DNA of 60,958 bases from Candidatus Zixiibacteriota bacterium (GCA_024231855.1 JAAEQD010000230.1:1-60958), one strand, 5' to 3'. Shown: positions 42,863 to 54,300, numbered from the stretch's first letter. Made by a program: numbers and translations. Notes: generated by a model from the letters alone, not told the origin.

Positions 42863-44230
42863 TTATTTACGCTTACGGCTTTTCGACGCGGCTTTCTTCG
42901 GAGCCGGCACTTTGAAAAACTTGGCTAAAGCGGATTTCATATCCGGCATACCGATCTCCTGGAGTTCGTATGTTACCCGAGTAGTGGGTTTGGAGATTTT
43001 GATTATCCGGCGAAGATCAATCGGAGTTCCGATAATAACCGAATCGGCCTTGACCTTGGCAATTGTCTTTTCCAGGTCTTTAACCTGCTTGTTGCCATAG
43101 CCCATGGCCGGCAGAAGTGTACCGATATCGGGATACTTCTCGAAAGTTTTGGTTATTGAAGCAACAGTGTATGGGCGCGGGTCGACCAATTCGGCTGCTC
43201 CGAATTTATTGGCAGCCACAACACCGGCGCCATATGTCATTTCGCCATGAGTCAAAGTCGGGCCATCCTCGACAACCAGAACTCTTTTACCGGTTATCAA
43301 ATTCGGCTTGTCGACTGATATCGGCGAGGCCGCGTCAATTACGATAGCTTCAGGATTTAACAAAGCGATGGATTCGCGGACATCATCGACGCCTTCAGGC
43401 GGGGCGGTATCAATTTTGTTGATTACGACGATATCGGCAATAAGCAAGTTGGTTTCGCCCGGATAATATGAGAGCTCGTGGCCCGCACGATGAGGGTCGA
43501 CAACCGTGATTTGAACATCAGGATCGTAGAATGAGACGTCATTGTTGCCGCCATCCCAAACTATGACATCGGCCTCTTTCTCAGCCTCTTTTAAAATCTC
43601 GCCATAGTCGACACCGGCATATACAACCACACCGCTCATAATATGCGGCTCGTATTCCTCCCGCTCCTCAATTGTACATTTGTGCTTATTGAGATCGGAA
43701 AGTTTGGCGAATCGCTGGCAGATCTGCTTCGTTAAATCGCCATAAGGCATTGGGTGACGAATAGCCACGACTTTCAAGCCATAACTTTGCAGAACTTCGC
43801 AAACTTTACGGGTTGTCTGGGATTTGCCACAACCGGTGCGAATAGCGCATACCGAGACCACCGGTTTTTTGGATTTGAGCATAGTCTTTTCAACGCCCAG
43901 CAATTTGAAATCAGCGCCGCAAGCATTGACCACGGCACCTATAGACATGACATATTCATAGGAAACGTCAGAATAGGAAAATACTACTTCATCGACCTCA
44001 TACTGATCAATCAAGACCGGTAATTCCTCCTCGGCTACAATCGGAATGCCTTTGGGATAAAGCTTGCCGGCCAACTTGGCCGGATATTTACGGCCTTCAA
44101 TGTCGGGAATCTGGGTGGCGGTGAAAGCCACGACCTGGTATTGCTTATTGTCACGGTAAACGCAGTTGAAATTATGAAAATCTCTTCCCGCCGCTCCCAT
44201 GATAATAACTCTCTTTGGTTTGATAGCCAT
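42863..44230 (-). CDS. Cyclic 2,3-diphosphoglycerate synthase-like NTPase (COG2403 type)
   Basis: 455 residues. N-terminal Rossmann-like IIMGAAGRDFHNFN; a P-loop variant RTGCGKSQTT; VWDGGNNDVSFY; VINKIDTA (NKxD of GTPases); VEDGPTLTHGEM. This layout is that of the archaeal cyclic 2,3-diphosphoglycerate synthetases and their many bacterial relatives of unknown reaction. The C-terminus is a short basic tail PAPKKAASKSRKRK. It has its own tandem promoters and terminator and is followed by arcC. Confidence 0.82.
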   Translation of the reverse strand: MAIKPKRVIIMGAAGRDFHNFNCVYRDNKQYQVVAFTATQIPDIEGRKYPAKLAGKLYPKGIPIVAEEELPVLIDQYEVDEVVFSYSDVSYEYVMSIGAVVNACGADFKLLGVEKTMLKSKKPVVSVCAIRTGCGKSQTTRKVCEVLQSYGLKVVAIRHPMPYGDLTKQICQRFAKLSDLNKHKCTIEEREEYEPHIMSGVVVYAGVDYGEILKEAEKEADVIVWDGGNNDVSFYDPDVQITVVDPHRAGHELSYYPGETNLLIADIVVINKIDTAPPEGVDDVRESIALLNPEAIVIDAASPISVDKPNLITGKRVLVVEDGPTLTHGEMTYGAGVVAANKFGAAELVDPRPYTVASITKTFEKYPDIGTLLPAMGYGNKQVKDLEKTIAKVKADSVIIGTPIDLRRIIKISKPTTRVTYELQEIGMPDMKSALAKFFKVPAPKKAASKSRKRK

Positions 44231-44354
44231 TTGGCTACTCCTTTCATAAAATTATAATACTAAACGATTTAATTCAAAATGGATACTATTCTCGTGGGCC
44301 GAGATGTATACATTAATGGTCGAATAATTTTTTTGACCAGTATAACATGGGGGA

Positions 44355-44382
44355 ATTATAGTGATGTAAAATATATTGTCAA
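44355..44382 (-). promoter_or_regulatory. consensus promoter P1 of cDPGS-like gene
   Basis: Perfect TTGACA (44377-44382), 16-nt spacer, perfect TATAAT (44355-44360) on the minus strand, 125 nt before the ATG. Confidence 0.8.
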
Positions 44383-44450
44383 TAGATTTTTATTAAAAGA
44401 TCGCTTTAAGTATATACTCAAAAAAAGAGAAACGGTTTATTTTTAAGATA

Positions 44451-44479
44451 AATATAATCCATTATCTTTTTTTTGTCAA
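44451..44479 (-). promoter_or_regulatory. consensus promoter P2 of cDPGS-like gene
   Basis: TTGACA (44474-44479), 17-nt spacer, TATATT (44451-44456), immediately downstream of the O-antigen-ligase stop and about 97 nt upstream of P1. Confidence 0.7.
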
Positions 44480-44499
44480 GTATGTTTATTGACCGGAGA

Positions 44500-45933
44500 C
44501 TAGTCGTGGCTATAATTATAATCCTGCAATTTAGATTGCATTACTGGAAGTTTAATAATAATCGCTACTATTAACATTGGTACTAAATTATCCGACAGAC
44601 GGCCTATGCCGAAAAAGCCACCTAATTCAAAAAAAGATCTGACTATCAGTCCCATAAAACTCGCGAAACAGCCGATATACAGAAAATAGAATTTGGTCCC
44701 CTTCATAATCTTGATATTTCTAAAAAAGTAATAAATAACTAATGACCAAAAAGTTAAAATAATCAGAACCGCCCCAATACCAAGTTCCGCCGCTTTGGTT
44801 ACCAATAAATTATGCGCGGCCGCTCCGCTAACAATAGTCCCCATTGCGCTTCTGGCCATACCTGGCTCCATTAAACCGAATTTCATTTCTCCATATGACG
44901 TGGGACCTGCTCCAAACGCGGGATTTCGCTTAAATATATCGATTGCGGCTCCCCAGAGCTGGTCACGGTAAGACAAGCCTGACTCCAACCGTAAAAAGCC
45001 TTGTAAGGCCGGCGATATATAAACAATTAACACAATACAAGCCATAGCGGTAATTAAGATTGAAAAATACTTCAAACGCTTCGGATGGTATGCCAGTAAT
45101 ACTAGGAATGCCACGAAAAAAAAGACATATGTTGAGCGAGAGTTCCATAGCAGCCATATTCCGGCCAAAAATATAAAAAGAAGAATCGCGATTAGATTAT
45201 ATTTCTTATTTTTGCCCAACATTAAATAAGCCAATAAAAGAGGCAGCGAATTACCGATCATCATAGCAATAGTATTTGGATTGATAACGAGTTCACTAAA
45301 ACCTCGTAAGGCAGTCAATCCAGCCAGTATAAATCCCGTTATTCCCATAGTAAATACCGCCCAATAACTGTAAGCGGCCCCAACTATCGAAATGAACATA
45401 ATAGTTAAAAGAATCCTTCGAATCCTTGCTTCAGATGAAATATACTTATAAGAAATAAGAAACAGCCCTACCAATGTGAAATACCGGGCAACTTCGAGAA
45501 AAGCTTCAATACTATATCTGGAATTAATTATCATCGATATAAAAGCGATCATAGCGAATGCCAGAAAAATATAAACCATCATTTGATGCATCATATTATC
45601 TGATTGGCTTTTTGATAAACACCAATTCATAAAATAGTAGGCCATTAACAAGCCAAATACGCTATTATATACAAGTAAAAATATCATTCCTTGATCGGCA
45701 ACGAATATGCTACCCAACATAATAATTAACATTAAAATTTGGAAGACATGAATTTTATAGAAGTATACAATGAATAAAAATACAAATGCCAGGCAAATGG
45801 CAATTACCGCCTTCAAGGGCATTAAAACCGCTATTACTATTGCCGGAATACCTAACAATGTCAATAGAATAATATTTTGGGGGTATAACCCGGGTCTTTC
45901 AGGAAACAGAAAATTTAACAATCGTGAATACAT
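44500..45933 (-). CDS. O-antigen ligase/polymerase-like membrane protein
   Basis: A 477-residue integral membrane protein with about 11-12 hydrophobic helices and the Wzy_C/WaaL loop near residues 300-380: SRSTYVFFFVAFLVL, SYRDQLWGAAIDIFKRNPAFGAGP, and AAHNLLVTKAAELG with the conserved histidine. It would join or polymerise surface glycans at the outer face of the inner membrane. The usual glycan cluster is absent; it stands alone between the cDPGS-like gene and the aldehyde dehydrogenase. Confidence 0.85.
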   Translation of the reverse strand: MYSRLLNFLFPERPGLYPQNIILLTLLGIPAIVIAVLMPLKAVIAICLAFVFLFIVYFYKIHVFQILMLIIMLGSIFVADQGMIFLLVYNSVFGLLMAYYFMNWCLSKSQSDNMMHQMMVYIFLAFAMIAFISMIINSRYSIEAFLEVARYFTLVGLFLISYKYISSEARIRRILLTIMFISIVGAAYSYWAVFTMGITGFILAGLTALRGFSELVINPNTIAMMIGNSLPLLLAYLMLGKNKKYNLIAILLFIFLAGIWLLWNSRSTYVFFFVAFLVLLAYHPKRLKYFSILITAMACIVLIVYISPALQGFLRLESGLSYRDQLWGAAIDIFKRNPAFGAGPTSYGEMKFGLMEPGMARSAMGTIVSGAAAHNLLVTKAAELGIGAVLIILTFWSLVIYYFFRNIKIMKGTKFYFLYIGCFASFMGLIVRSFFELGGFFGIGRLSDNLVPMLIVAIIIKLPVMQSKLQDYNYSHD

Positions 45934-46194
45934 AAAAACCGACTAAAATGTGTCCCTTTGGTTAATCAATACAATGAAAGTATACGGAATATTTCGTTCG
46001 ATACCAGCCTGTACTTTCCATATCAAAGGATGCTCGGAATGACATAATTCAGACAGGGATTATAAACAATCATCCTTCGATATTAAGAATATGGTTAATT
46101 ATTTTACTCATGACAATCCCCATACGTTCAGTATGTTTCCGACTTAAAGCATGAGCTTTTATTTTTCTGAATCAGTTCAATACTATAATTGTCT

Positions 46195-47724
46195 TTAATC
46201 CCCGAATTTTATTCCCTGGGCAAGGGGTAGTTCGGTTGACCAGTTAATCGTATTAGTCTGACGTCTCATATAGGCTTTCCAAGAATCGCTACCTGCCTCT
46301 CGACCGCCGCCTGTTTCCTTTTCGCCACCAAACGCGCCGCCAATTTCCGCGCCGCTGGTACCGATATTTATATTGGCGATCCCGCAATCACTTCCCTTGT
46401 GGCTCAAGAATTTCTCGGCCGATAAAAGATTGGTCGTGAACATCGCGGATGACAGTCCCTGCGGTACATCGTTTTGCAGATTTATCGCCTCCTCGACATC
46501 CTTTACCTTAATGATATAAAGTATGGGCGCGAAAGTTTCATCACATATAATAGGAATCTGCTTTTCGGCTATCACTATAGTCGGTTCCACATAAAAGCCG
46601 TTCGCGAATTTACCATCAAACAACGCGTTCCCGCCATAAATAACCTGGCCGCCCTGCATTTTAATCTGCTCAAGCGCCGCCATCATAACCTCGACGGCAT
46701 CCTTATCGATAAGCGGTCCCATGAGCGTGTTCTCGTCCAGCGGATCACCGATATTAACCTGGGCATAAGCCTTCTTCAATTGATCGATAAGCTTATCCGC
46801 CACCGAATTCTGAACTATAACACGCCGCGTCGAGGTACATCTCTGACCGGCGGTGCCCACCGCGCCAAACAGAATCGCCCGCTTGGCCATCTCGAGATCG
46901 GCATCCTCCATCACCAGAACAGCATTATTGCCGCCCAATTCGAGGATACAACGTCCCAGGCGTTCACCGACTACTCTGCCGATCCTTTGACCCATTCTGG
47001 TTGAGCCGGTGGCGCTTATCAATGGGATTCTCTTACTTGAAATCATCTTCTCGCCGACAATCCGACCACTACCGACCGATAGATTCATCACGCCCTCGGC
47101 ATCGTTCGCCTTAAGAACATCATTAATGATATTCTGGACCGCTATACCGCAGAGCGGTGTTTTTGAGGACGGTTTCCAGATCATGGTATCGCCGCAAACA
47201 GCCGCAAGCATCGCGTTCCAGGCCCAAACGGCGACCGGGAAATTAAACGCGGAGATAATCCCTATCACACCCAATGGATGCCATTGCTCATACATCCGGT
47301 GATGCGGCCGTTCGCTATGCATCGAGTTGCCATATAACTGACGGGACAGGCCGACCGCGAAATCGGCGATATCTATCATTTCCTGTACTTCGCCTTCACC
47401 CTCGGCCACTATTTTGCCCATCTCCAGCGATACGAGTTTGCCCAGGTTTTTCTTGTGACGGCGCAGTTCTTCGCCTATCTGGCGGACTACTTCGCCTCTT
47501 TTCGGAGCCGGTACCATTCGCCAGCTTTTAAACGCTTCGGCTGAATTGTTCAGAATATTTTCAAAATCTTTCTCATCGGCTTGGACTACCGTGGCAATTT
47601 TTTCGCCGGTGGCCGGGCTTATCGAGACTAACTCTTTACCGCCAGGATTTTCGATCCAGCCGCCGGCATAAGCGCCGGAATTAACTTCTTTTATCCCCAA
47701 CTCTTTCAGGAAATCTTGCATCAT
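46195..47724 (-). CDS. Aldehyde dehydrogenase, ALDH7 (aminoadipate-semialdehyde) type
   Basis: NAD(P)-dependent oxidation of an aldehyde to an acid. 509 residues, the size of ALDH7A1/AASADH. Motifs: FNFPVAVWAWNAMLAAVCG, WKPSSKTPLC, the glutamate in ILELGGNNAVL, catalytic cysteine in GTAGQRCTSTRR, DETFAPILY, and the C-terminal FGGEKETGGGREAGSDSWK typical of this subfamily. A lysine-catabolic substrate is likely by family but not proven; no lysine genes adjoin it. SD GGAGG before the start. Confidence 0.88.
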   Translation of the reverse strand: MMQDFLKELGIKEVNSGAYAGGWIENPGGKELVSISPATGEKIATVVQADEKDFENILNNSAEAFKSWRMVPAPKRGEVVRQIGEELRRHKKNLGKLVSLEMGKIVAEGEGEVQEMIDIADFAVGLSRQLYGNSMHSERPHHRMYEQWHPLGVIGIISAFNFPVAVWAWNAMLAAVCGDTMIWKPSSKTPLCGIAVQNIINDVLKANDAEGVMNLSVGSGRIVGEKMISSKRIPLISATGSTRMGQRIGRVVGERLGRCILELGGNNAVLVMEDADLEMAKRAILFGAVGTAGQRCTSTRRVIVQNSVADKLIDQLKKAYAQVNIGDPLDENTLMGPLIDKDAVEVMMAALEQIKMQGGQVIYGGNALFDGKFANGFYVEPTIVIAEKQIPIICDETFAPILYIIKVKDVEEAINLQNDVPQGLSSAMFTTNLLSAEKFLSHKGSDCGIANINIGTSGAEIGGAFGGEKETGGGREAGSDSWKAYMRRQTNTINWSTELPLAQGIKFGD

Positions 47725-48035
47725 ATCCTCCAGCCAAACATATCATTTAAATAAAACACTCTCAAAATCTTCCAAAACATTATCAAAATAGCCTCAATTA
47801 TTGGCTATATATCGACCTATACTAAAAAATATGGCCGGAATTAGCAAGGGAAATTAAGTAATATGTGAATTTGTGAAAACCGATAGTTCTGACTTTGGAA
47901 AAGACACACCTTTCAATATAGTGAAGTCGGTCGAGAGGCTTTTACGTTTGGACTATCATGACACAAATTAACCGGTAAAAGATCGAGATGCTATCTCAGT
48001 ATCGCCTATTTCATATTCAGGCAATAGGTTAAGGA
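47725..48035. other. Intergenic region without gene
   Basis: 311 bp. It holds the SD of the aldehyde dehydrogenase gene at the left end. I see no ORF, hairpin terminator or consensus promoter. The 261-bp gap at 45934-46194 is equally featureless. Confidence 0.5.
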
Positions 48036-48929
48036 TTATTTATTCTTGTTTTTCTTCGATTTAAGCAGGGAAAGCCGCAATCCCGAAAGTTGATCCGCGA
48101 TTAAACCGAACAGGAAAATAATAATAGATGAGATAATTAAAAGCAGTGCGCCATTGACGATATGCAATCCCCGGCGGATAATCTCCTCCACCTGGTAGAT
48201 AAATCCGACTATAAAAAGCCAGAGCGAGACATTGAGGAAAATCCGAAGCGGGCTGAATAGCGATATCAATCTCAGAATCAATAACAAAACCTGCGGACCA
48301 TGTTTGGCCTGGCGAACGGTGCTTTTGCCGACTCGCTTACGGGCGGTTATCGGCACGTAGCAAACGTTGTAACCCATCTTGAAAAAGGCGATCGTGCTGG
48401 TGGTCGAAAACGAGAAGCCGTCGGGAAATATCTCCAGCATATCGAGAATAATATGCCTTTTGATAGCTCTCAGACCCGAATTCAAATCCGGAATCTTATG
48501 CTCCGATAAAATATTGGCTACCATTCCCAGAACCCATTTGCCGGGTTTTCTCAGCCAATCCTGCTTTGAATTCTTTGAGCGCTCCCCAACGGCCATATCA
48601 TATTCGGGAATTTTATCAAGCAATCCCGGGATATCGGCCGGATTGTGCTGGCCGTCGCCATCAAATAAGATAACGACATCGCCCGAAGCGCTTTTAATTC
48701 CCGTTTTCAGCGCGGCGCCGTAGCCTTTATTATAAGGATGATCGATTACTTTAAGCCGTCCGAACTTTTGCAGTATTTTTAAAGTCTCATCGGCCGACCC
48801 GTCATTTACGACTATGATCTCCCAATCCCGATCTTTAATAAATTCGAGTAACTCGTTGAGTGTATCTTCAATACCCTCGGCCTCATCAAAGGCAGGGATA
48901 ACAATTGATATTTTCTGAGGATCATTCAT
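48036..48929 (-). CDS. Family 2 glycosyltransferase (dolichyl-phosphate mannose synthase-like)
   Basis: 297 residues. GT-A domain: ISIVIPAFDEAEGI, IIVVNDGSADET, the metal motif LFDGDGQHNPADI, and LNSGLRAIKR; then two TM helices (about 225-245 and 255-280). It would transfer a sugar from a nucleotide donor to a polyprenyl phosphate carrier at the inner membrane. It lies 58 nt downstream of pbpC. Confidence 0.9.
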   Translation of the reverse strand: MNDPQKISIVIPAFDEAEGIEDTLNELLEFIKDRDWEIIVVNDGSADETLKILQKFGRLKVIDHPYNKGYGAALKTGIKSASGDVVILFDGDGQHNPADIPGLLDKIPEYDMAVGERSKNSKQDWLRKPGKWVLGMVANILSEHKIPDLNSGLRAIKRHIILDMLEIFPDGFSFSTTSTIAFFKMGYNVCYVPITARKRVGKSTVRQAKHGPQVLLLILRLISLFSPLRIFLNVSLWLFIVGFIYQVEEIIRRGLHIVNGALLLIISSIIIFLFGLIADQLSGLRLSLLKSKKNKNK

Positions 48930-48987
48930 AATTTCATTCTCTATATTATTATATACGTATGATGTTAAGAAAAAACAACAATTTTAT

Positions 48988-51324
48988 TTAATTGCTTATT
49001 TTGATAGCTATCGAACTGGAGCGGCCTTCATCATCGCTGCATAATATATCGTGCCTGCCCGGTTCGGGAATGAAGAATAATTTCTCACCCGGATTTACTT
49101 CGGCGTAGAGAGAACCATCAACAAACCAATAAACATGACGAGAGTCTGATGATACCGAGGCATCGAGCAAAATCCCTTGCTCGTCAAGAGGCAAATGACT
49201 CCTGATATAGTATTCCACATCCTCCCTCGGCGAATTGATAATCGGCCTATCTCCATAATAAATCCCCTGGCAATCGGGATTGTGTTGAGGCGGCAGCATG
49301 GCCAGGCTGCCGGTTTTTAATAGCCAGGTGGTAATTTCGGGCGGCCATATTTCATAGATCTTAGGCTCAGATTTCTTGCCCGGCGAGCAATATCTGCAGA
49401 CTTTGAAGCCGGTAGATGTATCAACCATAATTTCCTTATGAATATCACATCTGCTTCCGGAAGTTACCCCATATATATGCAGCTCCTCCACAGTCGCCGG
49501 ACAATGTGGCCTTGGCGGCTTACCACTAACGCCACAGACCTCCCTAACACCAACATCCGCCGGCCGGGCAAACCAGCCGGCTTCGTTTTTTGAACTGATC
49601 GTATTGAATATATCAAACAAAATCGGCGCGGCGGCTTCAGCTCCCACAAGTTCAGGCGAAGGTTCAGCCGAGAAATTGCCAACCCACACGCCAACAGTGT
49701 AATCCGGATTGAAGCCAACAGACCAGGCATCCTTTCGGCCATAGGATGTTCCGGTTTTCCAGGCGATTTTGGGAATATTCACGGAAAACTCCCAGCTTGA
49801 GGGAAACTCAGGCCGGGCTAATTCCGATAGTATTTCGGCTATAATGTACGATGTTTCCTCCGAGAACAATTTTTCACCCGCGTCGATATTATCATCCTCA
49901 ATTAGCTTGTATGGCCGATAAACGCCCCCTTTCGCCAGTGAACTGTAAAGAGCCGTGAGTTCGATAAGTTTAACCTCGCAAGAGCCAAGAACCAAAGGCA
50001 GACCATAATCATGATATTTACCTCGAAGCGTCGATATGCCGCCCTTTTTGAGCATATCGAAATATTTTTTCATACCCGTCTCGGCGCAGACATTGACCGC
50101 CGGTACATTGAGCGACCAGCGAAGCGCGTCGGCGGCAGAGACGACGCCACGGTAGGAGTCATCGTAATTTTGAGGCGAATAACCCGAGTAATAAACCGGC
50201 AAATCCTCAAGGTACGCTTTAGGTGTAATGATACCCTGATCGAGGGCCATGGCATAGACAAAGGGCTTCAATGCCGATCCGGGAGACCTGAGGGCAGTCG
50301 CGCCATTAATTTGGCCATGATTTTTATCATTATCAAAATCAAGCGAACCCACCAGGGCTATGACTTCAGATGTGGCGTTATCGATGACCACCACGGCGGC
50401 ATTGCTTATATTTTTGGCTTTCAGGCTATACTGATATTGGTTAACAATGCCATCGCAGGTATTCTGGAATTTTAAATCGATGGTAGAAATTAATTCACTA
50501 TGCATTGGATATTTCAGGGCGAGATCGCGGCATAGATGAGGCGCCAGGTCCGGCGGAATAGTTCTGATTGAATTAATCTTTTCGCTTAGAGCATCGTTGT
50601 ATCCAAGTTCCGATATTATACCGCGCCTGAGCATAACCCCGAGTACTTTATCTCTTGCCTGGCGACAAACAGCCTGATTTCGATCAGGCCTCAGCGCCGT
50701 AGGTGAATTAGGCAGCACTGTCAGCAAAGCCGCCTGGGCCGCGGTTAATTCATGCATCGGTTTATCGAAGTAAAAATAGGAGGCGGCACCGACCCCCTCG
50801 ATATTGCCGCCATAAGGCGCGATATTGAAATACATTTCCAGCAACTCAACTTTGGAGTAATGCGTCTCGAGCTGCAAAGCCCGAAAGATTTCGATTAGCT
50901 TCGATTTCACCGTTCTTGGTTTTGGCTCCATCATCCGGGCTATCTGCATGGTTATCGTGGAACCGCCTCGAACAACCCGGCCGGCTTTCATATTATCTAT
51001 CGCTGCCATTACCAGTGACAAGGGATTAAAACCGGGATGGTAATAAAACCAGCGATCCTCACAGGACAAGACACTTTCTACCAGCAAAGGCGAAATATCA
51101 TCAAGCTTAACCGGTTTGCGCCAGAATTGATCGGATGACAAGAAACACCCCATCAATTGGCTATCCCTCGAATAAACGAAGTTGGAGGAGGGCTTTTGGA
51201 TCTTTTCATGCGGCAGCGGAAACAGCCATAGATCGCAAATTCCACCGATCAGTATTAGCGAAACTGCCGTAATGATTAAGGCAATTTTCGTTTTTGTGTA
51301 AAACCTTGCCATAGGTTTAATCAC
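48988..51324 (-). CDS. pbpC: Penicillin-binding protein 1C
   Basis: 778 residues. One N-terminal TM helix, then a GT51 transglycosylase domain (SCEDRWFYYHPGFNPLSL, GGSTITMQIARM), a transpeptidase domain with SxxK in SPGSALKPF, SLN in RWSLNVPAVN and KTG in WKTGTSYGRKDAW, and a C-terminal PBP1C-specific beta domain (about 690-778). Its start is 3 nt from the alpha-2-macroglobulin stop; the pairing is the same as in E. coli pbpC-yfhM. Confidence 0.94.
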   Translation of the reverse strand: MIKPMARFYTKTKIALIITAVSLILIGGICDLWLFPLPHEKIQKPSSNFVYSRDSQLMGCFLSSDQFWRKPVKLDDISPLLVESVLSCEDRWFYYHPGFNPLSLVMAAIDNMKAGRVVRGGSTITMQIARMMEPKPRTVKSKLIEIFRALQLETHYSKVELLEMYFNIAPYGGNIEGVGAASYFYFDKPMHELTAAQAALLTVLPNSPTALRPDRNQAVCRQARDKVLGVMLRRGIISELGYNDALSEKINSIRTIPPDLAPHLCRDLALKYPMHSELISTIDLKFQNTCDGIVNQYQYSLKAKNISNAAVVVIDNATSEVIALVGSLDFDNDKNHGQINGATALRSPGSALKPFVYAMALDQGIITPKAYLEDLPVYYSGYSPQNYDDSYRGVVSAADALRWSLNVPAVNVCAETGMKKYFDMLKKGGISTLRGKYHDYGLPLVLGSCEVKLIELTALYSSLAKGGVYRPYKLIEDDNIDAGEKLFSEETSYIIAEILSELARPEFPSSWEFSVNIPKIAWKTGTSYGRKDAWSVGFNPDYTVGVWVGNFSAEPSPELVGAEAAAPILFDIFNTISSKNEAGWFARPADVGVREVCGVSGKPPRPHCPATVEELHIYGVTSGSRCDIHKEIMVDTSTGFKVCRYCSPGKKSEPKIYEIWPPEITTWLLKTGSLAMLPPQHNPDCQGIYYGDRPIINSPREDVEYYIRSHLPLDEQGILLDASVSSDSRHVYWFVDGSLYAEVNPGEKLFFIPEPGRHDILCSDDEGRSSSIAIKISN

Positions 51325-51327
51325 CTG

Positions 51328-54300
51328 TTAATTTTGTAGATCAATTACGGCTATTTTCCCGGATGATCCGGCGCTTTTAATAGTTGGATCATACATGCAT
51401 TCAGAAGATACCGGGGGTACGATAAATTCTCCTGAAGAAATCACTCTCATCGAATAATAATAAGTGAACGTCCTTCGGGTGCTCAAACTAATGAATAGGA
51501 GTAAACGGTCGTCCCGAATATCCATATAATCGAAACCGGATGATTTACCCTTCACCCATTCCAGTTGGCCGGCTGTTTCGAGACGAGGATTTTCGATTTC
51601 CAGGCAGGTCGGGAGAAGATCGTTAATTATGACATTTTCCAGATTTTTATCAAGGGCTTCGACGGTAATTTTGGCAACAACCTGGTCGCCAAGTTGAATA
51701 GAACTCAAATCCAGCGGCCTGCCCTCCGAATCGAGATATTCGCGGCGGACCTTCATCCGATTATCATGCTCACGCATAGTCATATCCCTGCTGACACCGC
51801 TGGCCTGCCAATAATAATAGCAATTCCCCCGGCCATTGATCGAAATTTCGATATCATTGCTGCCCATGGCCGGATTTTTTATTATGACGTCTTCGGTTTT
51901 GAAACTCCGGATTTTTTCACCAGCAACAACTACGTGACCGGTATAATCGGATTGTTCATGAGATTTGAAAAACTTACCCACCGCCATCAAAGCCCAGGCC
52001 GTACCTTGAGTAGTATACCATCGCCCGATAGATATATCTTCGGTGATCGCGTCCAGCAGCACCGGAATCGAGGGATTGTCGGGGGCCAGTTCACTCAGAA
52101 TTTCCAGAAGGATCGCATTGGCCCGCAAGGATGAGTTAAAAAAGCCGCCGGTTTCAGGTTCGATCTTTTCCGGATGGACTTTAATCGGTAATATCCACAA
52201 TGCGTCTTCAGGGCTTTTAGCGAGAGCGATTGCTCCGCCATACTGGAACTTCGAATAGAGCGGGAGCTTTTCGATATTTAGAAGTTTCAAACCGCTCAGG
52301 GTGCTTCGATCCAGTTCATCGGCCAGGGCCAGCACATAAGCCGCGTAAATCCTCAAGACGCCCCGGTTGTCTTCCAGCTCCGCTTCATTGGCGATCTTCA
52401 TTAAATGTTTTAACAGGCTCCTGTAAACTTTATCACCGACATGGTAACCGGCTTTCCTGGCTTCCACTAAAAAATGGGAGGCGTAAATTTCAGCCCAGGT
52501 ATACCGGCGATTTCCCCCCGGCCAATATGAGAATCCGCCCGAAGGCAACTGCATGCCGGTTAGTTTCATTATGCCCGCTTCGATAAAATACTCCGGGCCT
52601 TTCGAGCCGAATATTTCAGGCTCGCTTATGCGGGCGATATCATTGTAATAGAGCAAGGGGAACAGTTTGGAGGTGGTTTGCTCCAGGCAACCGTGGGGAT
52701 AACGCAACAGATACTGAATGCTTTTAGAAAATCTGACAGCCGGAATCGATGACAATTTCAATTCGTACTCGGCTGTGCCCTCCAGCCAATCCGACGGCAG
52801 CGATAGTTTGGCGGGCGTGCTTTCGGAAACCATACCTGACCCATGTTTCGTTAGCAGAGGCTGAGGCGGACGGTTGGGCAGATCGACTTTTTCATTCGAT
52901 TTTTCGACACCGTTAGTAGCCTCAATGTCAACTGTCACATTACCCGGTTTGTAGTCGCCTATTAGCGTGAATACGGCCGATGACTTTTCTCCTCTGGGTA
53001 CGAACAACGATATATTTCCATCAGATTCAAGGCAGGCCGGACCGTCAATATTCATCGATACTTCAATTCTATCATCCTTATCGGTATTGTTGAACACCAC
53101 GACTTTGGCTTTGACCTTATCGCCTGATGTAATAAAGCGCGGCAGGCTTTCCTGGATAAGGATTTTATCTTTAACGATAATCTCTTTGAACGCCGAGCCG
53201 CACTTTTCGCCGTTAAAACCCACCGTCATAACAGCCAGCTTGCCATTGAACTGCGGGATATTGAAGTTGGCGATCGCCCGCCCCTGCTCATCGGCTATAA
53301 TCATACCCGACCACAAAGCTACAGGCTTGACCCGCTTGGAAATGACAGGACTGACATGGCGTTTGCGCCGGGCATCAATAGCAACTCCGCCGGCGGCGCT
53401 CAACATCGTTTGAGCTGGTTGGATATCTGGAAATATAAACGAGTAGATATCGTAGGCTCTAAGCGATGGGCGTCTTTTGCCGTAAAAGAATTCATACGGA
53501 TCCGGAGTGAAAAATCCGGTCAATTGAAGGATACCCTGATCGACTACTGCTATTGTTAATATCGCTCCAGGTTGAGTACTTATTTCTACTTTGATTTCCT
53601 GATTCGGCTTGATGGCCGAAGGCGCATCCAGGGCTATATTTAGCCTGGTATCGGTATTTTCTACATTCAATGGTACCAGGCCGAAAGCGCGTGCCGGGGA
53701 AAATCTCTCCAGCGAAGTAGTAGATTTTAGCAAGGTGGCCGTTATATAAACATTCGGAGTATATTCAGGTTTGATCTCCAGTTCGATTTCGGCTGTATTG
53801 CTGTCGAGGTCATAGGTGTGGTATTCTAAAACTTCGTCTTTTTCCACGGTCAGAAGCAGACGACCGGAAAACGGGGCTTTGACCAGTAGTTTGGCTAATT
53901 GTCCGCTCCTATATTTGTCATGATCGAATTCAAGTTCAATTCTATCGGGATTCGTCATCGCCCAGGGCGAATAACCCCAGCCCGAAGCATAGAACTGCAG
54001 CGATGAGGAATGACCTGTTTGGGGACTGAAAACTTTCAGCCGATATGAACCATATTCCTTCGGAGTGAATTTCACCGGTTGAGGTTTATCAGTAATTGCC
54101 ACCCGGATTGAATCTATAATCTGCTCCTGCTCCTCGGACACATATCTATATACTCCATGCTTATTCTTTTTAACTATTGTCTGATAAATGACGCGATAGA
54201 ACTTCGCCCATATTGCGTCAGTACTCGTTATTATCCCGTTCTTGTTAACGGCGACCACGGAGTAAGTCACATCCTCGCCGACTTTGGCATGACCCTCATA

